From: Acanthosepion esculentum | Lineage: Eukaryota > Mollusca > Cephalopoda > Sepiida > Sepiidae | Length of the DNA: 64,000 bases | Direction: 5' to 3' | Assembly: GCA_964036315.1 (NCBI GenBank) | Contig: OZ038488.1 | Span: 70,015,488-70,079,487 of the forward strand | Part shown: positions 49,480 to 58,828 of the stretch, one piece after another | Numbering within the stretch: position 1 is the first letter of the stretch | How the letters are laid out: each line of letters begins with the position of its first letter | Position numbers and translations under genes: made by a program | The notes under the pieces: model-generated | Told to the model about the DNA's origin: nothing | The model's input: only the letters and a program-made list of their open reading frames with translations | Database searches by the model: none

Positions 49480-49918
49480 TTGCCACCACACAGTAAAGTT
49501 TAACTTTCCAGTAAAGGACAACATAAAGCCCTTGAGACAATAACCTGTGGAAAACATGAAACCCCTTTGTACTGTGACATTCCTATTCAGCATTCAGTTG
49601 AAGAAAATAGGTGAGTGTGCTTTGTATTTTCTGCCTTGTGCAATTTTGTACTTCCTCAATGCTTTTCTTTTTATTTTCATTTTTAAAAAGTATAGTCTTT
49701 TTTTGTCATTGAATTCTTGTCTCTTCCTAAAAAACTGTAACCCTTTTTTCTTTTTTCAATGGTAATCCCTTTTTTTTTGTAACATCAGAAATTTGTTATC
49801 CTGCCTTAATAGATGCACAAAAGGATTTTTTTGTGAAAATTTTGTATTGTACCTTTTTTCCCTTTACTTGTGTATTAAATGTTTTTCCTTTAAAATTTTA
49901 TTTAGTGGTTGAGTCTTG

Positions 49919-50358
49919 TATTTACATTAGTCGGACTATTGTCCTCATCTTTGTCACCATATTTGTTACAACGTTTCGGCCATTGTACGCTCCGGCCTTC
50001 TTCAGGTGGTTGGAATTTCAAACTGAACCCTTTATTTCGATCACTGGGGTAGACTGTTCTAGTTCCACATGCCATGTTTGATGGATGTCAGTTATCAGTT
50101 ATCTCCTGCTAATTTTCCCTCTGAAAGTTCTCCACTGCCTTAACCGGGTATTGAACTCACACTCTTTGGGTCTTTCACTGGATCTAACCAACGCCTTTAT
50201 CCACTGTGCCATGTGTCGAAATTCCAACCACCTGAAGATGGCCGGAGCGTACAACGGCCGAAACGTTGTGACAAATATGGCGACAAAGATGAGGACAATA
50301 GTCCGACTAATGTAAATACTGTACATAATACCTCATCTCAGAAATATAGACAGACTCT
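49919..50358. mobile_element. 440-bp insertion: inverted 101-bp arms around a SINE, 12-bp target duplication
   Basis: GGTTGAGTCTTG occurs on both sides (49907-49918 and 50359-50370), while family B copy 1 at 20758-20772 has it once (GGTTCGAGTCTTG). This is a genuine insertion with a 12-bp duplication. Inside, 49919-50019 and 50218-50318 are inverted copies with only 4 differences in 101 bp, and a minus-strand SINE lies between. About 40 bp follow the right arm. Each arm contains CTGAAGA, a GGCC...GGCC stem and GAAACGTTG, a pattern I associate with Penelope-like elements and hammerhead-type ribozymes. That link is from memory and unproven. No protein is encoded. Confidence 0.75.
50045..50216 (-). 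mobile_element. tRNA-derived SINE between the inverted arms
   Basis: On the minus strand from 50216: TGGCACAGTGGATAAAGGC (A box, 50193-50211) and GAGTTCAATACCCGG (B box, 50144-50158), a good pol III split promoter. A short body then runs to about 50045. It is a different family from the SINE at 46807. A functional tRNA is excluded because the arms do not pair. Confidence 0.7.
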
Positions 50359-50450
50359 GGTTGAGTCTTGTTTTGTTATTTGTGTCTATTTTGACCTCAA
50401 GGAGAAGAGAAGCATGTGCTCTCTCTTCCCTTTCTATTCCTACTATGTTT

Positions 50451-50956
50451 TGTGTTTGGCACAAGAACTTAGATTTGGTGGGGAGTTACAATTTCTATAA
50501 GCTCTGTTCCAATATTTTTTCATCTTTTTTTATCCATGTCTGTTATGTCTGAGTTGCATTCCTTTCATCTTTGCATGCACATTATTGAGGCATTCATCTT
50601 TGACTTGCTTGCATTTATTTCTCATGTCTGTTTAACATCAAACATTCTGACCACTTCTTCGTGCTATCTTCAATCTCTGTTTCATTGGAAACAAAATTTT
50701 ATCAGTCATCTACTTTATTCTTATTTTTCTTCGATTGGGATGACTTATGACAAAGGTTTCCCTTAAATTGGTCCATTTTGAGTTCCTGACCTTTTCTATT
50801 TGTTCTTAACTACAATTATGTATGTTTGTTTGCAAATTGAATCATTCTGGAGTTTGTCATATCATAGTTCAAGCATTTCTTTAGATTTTAGTAATTATTA
50901 TTTAATTTTGCCCTTAATTTGTATATGACTAGTTTTACCCTTAATTTGTTATCACC
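50451..50956. other. Unassigned sequence
   Basis: No recognised feature; short frames only. Confidence 0.3.
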
Positions 50957-52417
50957 ACAAGGCTACAGGTGGTGACAGGATACCAGCCATTGTCCTTAAG
51001 AAATGCGCGCCTGAACTGGCGCCTGCCCTCTCTAAATTATACAACCACTACCTCAAGGAGTCTTGTTTTCCTGACTGCTGGAAGTCCTCAACCATTGTTC
51101 CTGTCTTTAAGAACTCTGGTGACCCCTCCAACCCTTCTAATTACCATCCTATCAGTCTCCTACCCCTCTTCGGCAAAGTGTTTGAGGCCATTATCAACAT
51201 CGAAGTGATTAATCATCTGATATCCCATGATCTGCTCTCAGACAAGCAGTATGGTTTCCGCTTTGCCTGATCTACGGCCGATGTGCTTACGGCCATCACT
51301 GAATTTATCTACCAAGCTATTCATAATAATGGTGAAGCTCGTGCAATGGCCCTAGACATCTCCAAAGCGTTTGATAGAGTTTGGCATGCCGGCCTTCTTC
51401 GCAAGCTCCAGGGTTATGGTATCACAGGTCGATTGTTTGACCTAATACAATCATTCCTGTCAAACCATGAATTGAAGGTCGTTCTCAATGGATTCATCTC
51501 CAGCTCCTATCCCACTAACGCAGGTGTTCCTCAAGGCTCCATCCTAGGCCCTACTCTGTTCCTCATATTCATAAACGACCTTCCTGACGCCATAGACTCC
51601 CAAGTCGGCATCTATACTGACGGCACCACAATTTACTCCTGCCTCAAACACAAATCTAGTGATGCTGAAAAAGTTAACCTGGCAGTTCAAATAGAAAAGG
51701 ACCTCCAATCAGTTGTGAACTGGGGCAAGAAATGGATGGTTAACTTTGACGCCTCTAAAACAAAACTGCTCTCTATTAACCACCACAAGGATCCATCCCT
51801 GCATGCCATTAGAATGTCTGAAGACCAACTTCTCGAGAGCTCCTCTCTGCGGCTGCTCAGTCTCACGCTGTCCGCTGATCTGAGATGGAACAAATACATC
51901 GAGTCAGTTGCATCATCCACCGCAAGGAAAGTTGGTTCCCTGTGCCGAGCCAGGAAATCTTTCTCCCCGGAATCGATCCTCCATTCGCCCTTGCATGGAG
52001 TATTGCTGCCATATATGGTCTGGAGCCCCTGCTGTTTGCCTCAGGGTTCTTGATAAGATCCAGAGACGGATATGCAATGTGATTGGCCCTGATCTGTCAT
52101 CTCATCTGCAGTCACTCTCTCACAGACGCGACGTTGCCTCGCTCTGTCTTTTTTACAAATACTTTCTCGGTAATTGCTCCGAGAAGCTGCTTTCGCTGGT
52201 CCCTAGGCCTCATGAATTTAAACATCCTACGAGGCTGGCATCCCATTCCTACCCCTTCACCGTTGAAACTGTTAGATGTAGACGTATCTTTTACTCCAAT
52301 AGCTTCATGTCTCGCACATCTCGCCTGTGGAACTCCCTTCCCTATTCCTGTTTCCCTGACAAATACAATCTCCAACTATTTAAGTGTAATGTCAATCGAC
52401 ATCTCCAGTTGCCTTGA
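50957..52417 (+). pseudogene. ORF2 reverse transcriptase remnant, copy 1
   Basis: Frame 1 to 52053 carries the RT: SDKQYGFRFA, then DISKAFDRVWH, GVPQGSILGPTLFLIFINDL and the catalytic box, which reads YTDG (51613-51624) instead of YADD in copy 2; the change of the second Asp alone should abolish polymerase activity. A TGA at 51268-51270 replaces the Arg codon of copy 2. Near 51986 a 17-nt deletion between CCA repeats shifts the frame; the C-terminus (CMEYCCHIWSG ... SRLWNSLP ... LQLP) then continues in another frame to 52417. Clearly defective in three independent ways. Confidence 0.9.
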
Positions 52418-52642
52418 TCTATCCACTTCCCTTCTCCACATCCTTTCATCTTTCATTCCTATCTGCTCTTGCTCCAAATCTTCTGTAACCCCCTTGCCTT
52501 GATCGATCCACTGTCTTTCTCTTTCTCCACATCCTCTCCTTTACCACTCCTATCTGCTCTTCCTCCAACCCTTCTATAACCCCTTGCATGCTAGTGGCCT
52601 CCAGCCTTGCTTGGGGTGATAGGCTTAAAAAAAAAAAAAAAA
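50957..52642 (+). mobile_element. CR1/Jockey-type non-LTR retrotransposon, 5'-truncated, copy 1
   Basis: Begins inside ORF2 at the equivalent of KATGGD, before the reverse transcriptase. It continues through RT, the C-terminal domain and a roughly 210-bp pyrimidine-rich 3' UTR to 'cttggggtgataggctt' and a 16-nt A-tail (52627-52642). Visibly GC-richer than its surroundings, and close to copy 2 (57868-60279) along its whole length, so both are fairly recent. The 3' UTR is a tandem duplication of about 85-100 bp ('cttgatc.a.cca' to 'taacccc.ttgc'). No clear target duplication was found. Placement in the Jockey/CR1 group rests on domain pattern. Confidence 0.9.
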
Positions 52643-52929
52643 TACAGCTGAACAGAAGATCATTCTCACAGTCTGTGCTTAGATATATCTCAAAGTGTAG
52701 TACTGCATTTCTAAAATCATTTATTGATGGTTAGTTAGGCTTTTTGACTGGTTTTTATGCCTACTCCCAGGTTTTTTCTATATTCCTAAGTGTTTTGAGT
52801 GTTCTCCAAACAAGATGTTGGTTATTATTTTATCATTTGCTGTAATGAACTCATATTTGTTATGTGATCTAAATTTATATTTACCAATTATTTCACTATT
52901 CTTATCCCCTTCCTATTTTTAAATTTTTG
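52643..52929. other. Unassigned sequence
   Basis: Lies between the A-tail of LINE copy 1 and family A copy 7. No feature is recognised. Confidence 0.3.
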
Positions 52930-53340
52930 ATCTCCCATATTGTCAGGTGATGGTATATTTGTTACTTGGTAAGGTTCTTTGTGATTCTGTAGCACTATTC
53001 TACAAGATCTGATGAAGAATAGTCTCCTTTAAGACCTACAGGGTTCATTTTTAATCATTATTCTGAGAAAATGGTTATATATAATTGATAGTTTAGACAT
53101 TTCTGGGCAAGTTGGACATTCTGCATGACATTCATAAAAGAGTCTAGATCAGACAAAGCAATTTACAAACTTGGCTTGTGTTCTTAGTTTAATATTTTGG
53201 CTTTGTCGCACCTTGCAGTGTTGGGTGAAACTACTTCTAGCACAGCTTATTCTATATTTAATTTCATATATATTAATATTTTTCCTATACTAAATTTGTT
53301 ATAGCATGCATTGAATATTTCTGCCACTTCTGGTGTGTGG
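52930..53340 (+). repeat. Repeat family A, copy 7 (3' part)
   Basis: Matches copies 1 and 4 from 'aggtgatgg' and 'acttggtaaggttctttgtgattctgtagca' through 'aagacctacagggttcatttttaatcatt', 'gtttagacatttctgg', 'tgcatgacattcat' and 'atactaaatttgttata'. It runs without the MITE that splits copy 4, giving the empty site for that insertion. Confidence 0.7.
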
Positions 53341-53358
53341 CTTCTGTTATAAATTTAA

Positions 53359-53846
53359 AGATTCTTGATAAAATATTTAGAAGAATCTGCAATATTATTG
53401 ATTCTGACTTGACATTTCAGCTTCAGTCACTTTTCCACCACCATAACATAGCTTCACTGTGACTTTTCTATAAATATTTCCATGGTAATTGTTTTGATGT
53501 ACTTTGCTCTATGTTACCTTGACTTTACAAATTTAAGTGCAGTACTAGATTGGCAGTTAAGTCTCATCATTTTACAGTTTAAATTGCTAGATGTAACTAC
53601 GAGTTCTATGCTAACTGCTCCTTCTCTTGCACTTGTTGCTTGTGCAACTCTCTTCCAAGTTCTTCCATTCCAGTCAACTTTGATTTTTTAATATCAATCA
53701 TTATTTTCTGTCTTCTTAATTCCTGTTCTTTTATTGTTCACTCTTCTTAATGTTTTCTTTCCTCATATTATCAAACATTCAACAGCCCCTTGCATCTTAG
53801 TGGCTTTATTGCTTTGCTTGGGGATGAAATTATTTTTTTAAAAAAA
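53359..53846 (+). pseudogene. Decayed CR1/Jockey-type LINE 3' end
   Basis: Begins 'attcttgataaaat' (DKI), then RRICNI, LFYKYFHGNCFDVL, CSTRLAVKSHHF and the C-terminal equivalents, with stops, then the pyrimidine-rich 3' UTR, 'cttgcatcttagtggctttattgctttgcttggggatgaaatt' and an A/T tail. The coding similarity to 57868-60279 is clear. The 5' truncation point equals that of 38786-39270. Confidence 0.72.
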
Positions 53847-53859
53847 TGATCCATAGCAC

Positions 53860-54350
53860 ATATTTCTTGACAAGGAACTAATGATATAATAAAGATGTTG
53901 ACTTTTCACACTAGGTTAAAGACAAGTTTAGAAAGGAAAGAGTGATAACAGTTAGTAGACTTGAGAAACTGTTGTGGCCTTGTTAGAACCAGAAATAAAG
54001 ACACAAGAGAGGAATTGAGTTAAACAAATATATTAACAGAAACAGTAGCACAAACATTTACAAATGAGAGTGTTACAGCAAGAATGTTCGGTCCAACTGT
54101 CAGAGCTGACTGCTGGAAACTTCCCTCTCAAAAAGACAGTACCTGCTCCTATTTATAGCTGGGAGAGTCCATGCATGCATGGGTAAATTACCATAACAGA
54201 AACCTATTTTCCTGAAAAACTATTTTAAGAGAAATATTTTATAAATTTCAACTGACAGTAATGCTAATTCTTTAATCAATGAATGCTAAATGTTTCCTGT
54301 ATGAAAATGGCTAATCTTACCATTATTATTATAATAATTTATTTTATTTG
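53860..54350 (-). repeat. Repeat family A, copy 8 (interrupted by a solo LTR)
   Basis: The reverse complement of the first half of family A: 'ataaagatgttgacttttcacacta', 'aagagtgataacagt', 'gacttgagaaac' [LTR] 'ctattttcctgaaaaact', 'attttataaatttcaactgacagtaatg', 'aatgctaaatgtttcc'. The LTR at 53970-54198 splits it. Confidence 0.7.
53970..54198. mobile_element. Solo LTR with 5-bp target duplication
   Basis: Begins TGTTGTGG and ends CCATAACA (reverse complement TGTTATGG), the TG...CA ends of LTRs. GAAAC flanks both sides (53965-53969 and 54199-54203). Other family A copies (for example 56060-56110) run through this site without it. A TATA-like 'ctatttatagc' lies near 54150. There is no internal region, so this is a solo LTR left by recombination. 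A 5-bp duplication fits Ty3/Gypsy and several other LTR groups; the clade cannot be told. Confidence 0.8.
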
Positions 54351-54879
54351 CACTGATATTTGACATTTTCTAGTGTATTGTAAAACTTGTCTACTTCTTC
54401 TTTGGTGCTTTCTGGTGTGGCTAATATTCCATGAAATAATTATGATTTTATCTTCGTTACCGGTCACTAGATGACCTTTAGGTAACACCTGTCACAGATG
54501 TCTCTCCCTACCAGGTGAGGAGTTAGTTCCAATGGAACTGACTCCTTTCATGCTATTGTCTGAGATTTCTGAGTTGTACATTTTTGTTGGAAGGTATGGT
54601 AAATTTGTTTCTCTTTCCTGAGTGATTTTATCAAGACAAAAGCTCTAGTTAGCTGGCTGTTGATCTTTTAAGTTCTTTTCCCTTTGATAGGTTTTATTTT
54701 ACTTCCTACAGGGACAGGTGACCTGTTTTAATCATCCCCCTGCCAAAAAATATTATTATTATTATTATTAGGAGATAAGGAAATTGAACATGGATGCTTG
54801 GGATAGTTTTGTTCAACACTGCAAAATGCTACAAAAGCAGGAAAAAAAACTAAAAAAAAACACAAAAACCTAAAAACAC
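54351..54879. other. Unassigned sequence with (TTA)n
   Basis: A short (ATT)n tract at 54751-54770. Nothing else is recognised. Confidence 0.35.
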
Positions 54880-56230
54880 AAGTCATGTGCTTAAATAACC
54901 TAATCAGATCTAATATCTCATATGGATGTCATGGATGGCATCTAACTCATTCAAAAAGTCTAAACTATCAGTTATACTGTCGTAGCCACCATTGGCCGCT
55001 CCCAAACAGGAACGAATAGGATGTTTCAACCTTGACCTTTTCCTTGTGTTCCCTACACACTATGTAATTTAATTTCATTTAGTTTAAGAATTGATCTAAT
55101 GACTTTCTAGTTCCTTTTGTGTTACAAACCTAGTTGTAATACACTTTCTGACCATTTTGACACCTACATTTTTCATAGCAAATCTCAGCTTATTTTTCCT
55201 TGAGATTTTTTGTATTTTGCGAAACATGTAGTTGTTGTTGGTCTCCCTTAATATAACATGGCGACTTCTCACCAAATTCAATGTTGGAAGAGCATACTTT
55301 TTTGTCTGCCAACTGGACGCTAGTTGAGCCTTTTTATTTCTATTCTTACACTTGTGCACTTGTACTCACAGCATTCTATCCCTACTTGCTTGCTGCCTGT
55401 TGTGCATACTTAAATAACCTATCCTGCATATTACAGTTATAAATCTATGGGAGGTTTCGACACCAAACTTGACCAGCAGATATGCAATGCCAGCACTAGA
55501 CACCGGTTCTAACCAACAACATCACATTGCCAGCTTCCTGTTCCTGCCCAACACAGACCAGATCGACCATACGTCAATTACCTGACCTCAAAGCCTGACC
55601 AACAAACCAGCAGTGATCACCTGCTGCAAACAGTGATCACCTGCAATGACCAGCAGTGATCAACTTACCAGTCCGCACATCAACGTCCCGCCGTCAACAC
55701 ATCCAGTAAGAGGGTCAACATGACCAAAACGCCCACACATCAACATCCCGTCGTTAACACAGTCAACATGACCAGGACAAAGACACCTCAACTTCCTGTC
55801 ATCAGCACGTCCAGTCCGACCACCTTTCAATTACCACAGCCACTTAGTTCTGCATTGTAAATAAATTTTAAAGAAGACAACCCGTAGGTGCTACAGAATG
55901 ACAAATAACAAAACTACATCACTGGAAGACTTCCAACAGCAGCAACAACTAAAATGGATAGCATGTGTAACTGGAAAGGATCATAATGAAAATGTTGATT
56001 TTCCACACTACCTTAAACAAAAGATTTGTAAGGAAACTCCTATCAGCAGTAGAAAGAGCACTAACAGTGGACTTGAGAAGTCTATTTTCCTGAAAAACTG
56101 TCTTAAAAGAAAGATTTTATAAATTTTAACTCACAGTAACATTAACTGTTTGTCAATGAATGCCAAATGTTTTCAGTATGAAAACAGTTAATCTTACCAT
56201 CACTATTATTATTCAAACCTATCAATTCCA
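54880..56230 (-). repeat. Repeat family A, copy 9 (interrupted by LTR-like insert)
   Basis: The right part (about 55885-56215) is a clear reverse-complement copy: 'gctacagaatgacaaataac', 'catcactggaagacttccaacagcagcaacaactaaaatggatagcatgtgtaactggaaagga', 'agtggacttgagaag', 'attttataaattttaactcacag'. The left part (54888-54970) holds the far end of the family ('aaataacctaatcaga', 'ggatgtcatggatggcatctaac', 'gtctaaactatcag'). About 900 bp of other sequence separate them. Confidence 0.65.
54978..55880 (+). mobile_element. LTR-like GC-richer insertion in family A
   Basis: Starts near TGTCGTAGCCACC and ends after AATAAA (about 55858). A TATA-like 'gttataaatc' at about 55436 precedes a GC-richer, internally repetitive stretch: CAGCAGTGATCACCTGC-type units about three times, then 'cacatcaac.tcccg.cgt.aacaca' units. 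The TATA, roughly 420 bp and AATAAA order, and the position inside a family A copy, suggest a solo LTR or similar insertion. Exact ends and a target duplication could not be fixed. The 87-aa minus-strand frame at 55096-55359 is Lys/Arg-rich and probably chance. Confidence 0.4.
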
Positions 56231-56789
56231 TGATTGTTTCAGGCACTCCCACATTAGTTGCAAGAGATACCGCATTAGTCTGCAGGCCAGCACAAATTAG
56301 GTATGGTCATCTCATGAATAGCAGAAGCAGAGAATCTAGAACAGAGTTTATTTGTAAGTATTTATGATTTTATTTCATATTACATAACATTTTTGACTTA
56401 GTTAAATTTTTTATAGACTTTCTGTTTTTTTACTTTCTTTAAATCTTCCATAAATATTTAGGATTTGTTTTTATCTTAACATAATCAGCAGCAAAATCAT
56501 ATCTTATTTGGCTTGGTTGCAGCAAGTCAATAGTGCAACCTCATTTGTTACTTTTAGTTTGACCAAAAGTGAAAGCTAGCCAGAAGTTTGAGGAACGGTT
56601 ACTGCTTGTTACTCTTATTACTACTACTATTAATAATAATATCCACTTTCCTATATTTAATGGAAACTCCATTTTTATTTTTAAATTTCTTTCTCAGCTT
56701 CCACAAGAACAGATTCATAGCTCCAATTAAACAAGAAAATTAGACAGTTTTCACTTAATAGAATTAATAAAATAGAATAAAAAGTTAGT
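56231..56789. other. Unassigned sequence
   Basis: No recognised feature before the inverted repeat arm at 56790. Confidence 0.3.
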
Positions 56790-56938
56790 AATGTTTAACC
56801 TTCATACCTGCAAAAAAACAGTGTGTCAAAAGGATGTTTTTTCTCTTAACACTGCTATTATTTTAACTACCTTCACTCCTCAACAATGTTTATTATTTTA
56901 AAAAGCAATGATTAGAATTGTAATAAAACCTAAATATA

Positions 56939-57785
56939 CAGTGCTGTGCAAAAAAAGTGACTGAGTCAAATTTTTTTTTTTAAATATCTTGTTTTTCTTA
57001 ATATTCTATATACAAAACAAAGTTTTTAAAAATGTGTGTATAAGTAAGGGAAATGATACATTGTCTGCAATTTTACAAAAAAATTCTTAAGAAACAAAAT
57101 TAATGCATGTTATTTTTTGTTTTTAAGGTAAATATTTACTGTGAAAAAAAGTGACTCATTAAAAATGTGTCATTATTTTAAAACACCTGCCATCTGCTGA
57201 AAAACTCAAAATTGATCAGTCAAATCTCATTTTTATGCAAAACAATGCTCCCCGCCACACATCAAAGCAGATGAAAAATTACTTTTCCAAAAATAAAGTC
57301 AATGTTATGGTATGGTCACCTAAACCCAATTGAGAATTTATGGAGCGTAATAAAATTTAGACTTTCAAAGAAACTCATTCAAAATAAAGATGCTTTGGTT
57401 GAAAATTTTATTGCTGAGTGGAACAGTCTGCTAGGAGATGACATCTTCAAAAATCTCATTAAGAGTATGACGGACAGAGTCCAGAAAGTTCTGAAAAACA
57501 AAGGTGGAAATTTTATTTTTTAAGAAAATATTAGATTAACTTTGTACATATTAATACAGTATAAAAAGTGGGTCACTTTTTTGCACAGTAAACATTTACC
57601 TTAAAAATAAAAAATAACATGCATTAATTTTGTTTCTTAAGAATTTTTTGGTAAAGTTGCAGACAATGTATCATTTCCCTTACTTATACACAATTTTTAT
57701 TAAAAATATTTTTTAGCTAAAATATTAAGAAAAAACAAGATTTTTCAAAAATATTTGACTGAGTCACTTTTTTTGCACAGTTCTA
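56939..57785 (+). mobile_element. Tc1-like element with about 215-bp terminal inverted repeats, internally deleted
   Basis: Outer ends read CAGTGCTGTGCAAAAAAAGT (left) and, reverse-complemented, CTGTGCAAAAAAAGTGACTC (right). The inverted similarity continues inward for about 215 bp (56939-57160 and 57565-57785), including a 'gcatgttattttttgtttttaaggtaaat' block. TA flanks the insertion. The right arm at 60595-60605 shows the unoccupied site 'aacatatga' (reverse complement). At 847 bp it is shorter than a full Tc1 (about 1.6 kb with such repeats). Long TIRs of this kind are known for Tc3-type elements. Confidence 0.85.
57200..57523 (+). pseudogene. Tc1-like transposase C-terminus
   Basis: FMQNNAPRHTSKQMKNYF corresponds to the QDNAPCHTSK..K.Y block; the second catalytic Asp is Asn. 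After a frameshift, LNPIENLWSVIKFRLSKK carries the third acidic residue (Glu in NPIENLW). The tail runs AEWNSLLGDDIFKNLIKSM to VLKNKGGNFIF and a stop at 57521-57523. The N-terminal DNA-binding and first catalytic parts are deleted. Not functional. Confidence 0.85.
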
Positions 57786-57867
57786 TATGATGAAAGTGAA
57801 CTTATACATTTTTTGTTCTTGAGAATTTGCAACAAAAATATTAAACACTATTTATTTATTAAATTGT

Positions 57868-58765
57868 CCTATCGGTAACTCTGATCATGCTGTAGTGTCT
57901 GTTAGCATCTCCTTCAGCCTCACTCCCTGCAAGGAGCCTCCTACCACCAGAACCACATTCTGCTACCAATGGGCTGACTGGGACTCGTTTTGTGACTTCC
58001 TCTGCGATGTCCCCTGGGATGCTGTATTTAAGCTCCCCATTCAAGATTGTGCTTCAGAGTTCTCTTCCTGGGTTAAAGCTGGAATCGACGCTTTCATCCC
58101 CTCCAGGAAATTCAAGGTCAAACCACGCTCCTCCCCCTGGTTCACAGCTGCTTGCTCAGCCACCATTGCCCATAGGAACCACTTCTTCCACCGTTTTCGT
58201 AGTGATATGTCCGACTCCAATAGACATCTATTTACCTCTGCCCGTAACGAGTGTAAGCGTATCCTCGACGATGCCAAGTCACTATTTGCTGCTCGGATGA
58301 AGGAACGTATTGCATCCCGCAAATTTGGCTCCAAAGATTATTGGCGCCTCTGCAAGAGCGTTCTGAACAATAACAAACCCTCCATTCCTCTCCTGTTCAA
58401 TCAGTTTGAGGTCCTGACCACCTCTGCCGACAAGGCCGAATGCTTTGCTCGGAAGTTTTCTTCCAATTCTACGCTAGACTCTTCCGGGGTACCCTTGCCC
58501 AATTTCCCTCCCAGAACTGAGGCCCTCTTGGACGGATTGCACATAACTCCGTCGTCGGTATTGGGCATTATTTCTAACTTAGAAGGCTACTGGTGGTGAC
58601 GGGATACCAACCATTGTCCTGAAGAAATGCGCTCCTGAACTGGCGCCTGCCCTCTCTAAATTATACAACCGCTGCCTCAAGGAGTCCTGTTTTCCTGACT
58701 GCTGGAAGTCCTCAACCATTGTTCCTGTCTTTAAGAACTCTGGTGACCCCTCCGACCCTTCCAAT
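57868..58765 (+). pseudogene. ORF2 5' part: end of endonuclease and linker, copy 2
   Basis: The first codons read PIGNSDHAVVSVSISF; SDH is the catalytic His motif at the end of APE-type (EEP) endonucleases of non-LTR elements. An open linker region follows to 58599 (WADWDSFCDFL, SPWFTAACSATIAHRNHFF, then the conserved YWRLCKSVLNN). Near 58580 a small deletion shifts the frame just before ATGGDGIP. The next frame ends at TAA 58766-58768, where copy 1 has a Tyr codon. Around 58788 (-1) and 58810 (+1) two further indels compensate each other. Confidence 0.88.
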
Positions 58766-58828
58766 TAACGTCCTATCAGTCTCCTACCCTCTTCGGCAAA
58801 GTCTTCGAGGGCCATTATCAACACCGAA

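Larger units (their letters stand above)
49480..50450 (+). repeat. Repeat family B, copy 2 (interrupted)
   Basis: Collinear with 20400-20835, but with a 440-bp insertion at 49919-50358. Flanks outside the insertion keep the order 'ctttgtactgtgacatt', 'ttttctgcctt', 'cacaaaagga', 'tttagtggttgagtcttg', then 'gcatgtgctctctcttccc'. Confidence 0.65.
56790..57867. repeat. Left arm of an inverted duplication (with Tc1-like insertion)
   Basis: 56790-56938 plus 57787-57867 together match, in reverse complement, 60525-60745: 'ttattttaactaccttcactcct', 'aacaatgtttatt.ttttaaaaagcaatgatta.aattgtaataaaaccta', then 'gaaagtgaa.ttatacatttt' and 'cactatttatttatta'. The gap is the Tc1-like element. The LINE copy at 57868 cuts the inner end of this arm. 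Confidence 0.75.

Noticed and set aside
55096..55359. 87-codon Lys/Arg-rich minus-strand frame
   Set aside because: Lies within an LTR-like insertion, has no recognisable motif, and its basic composition follows from T-rich sequence on the plus strand.
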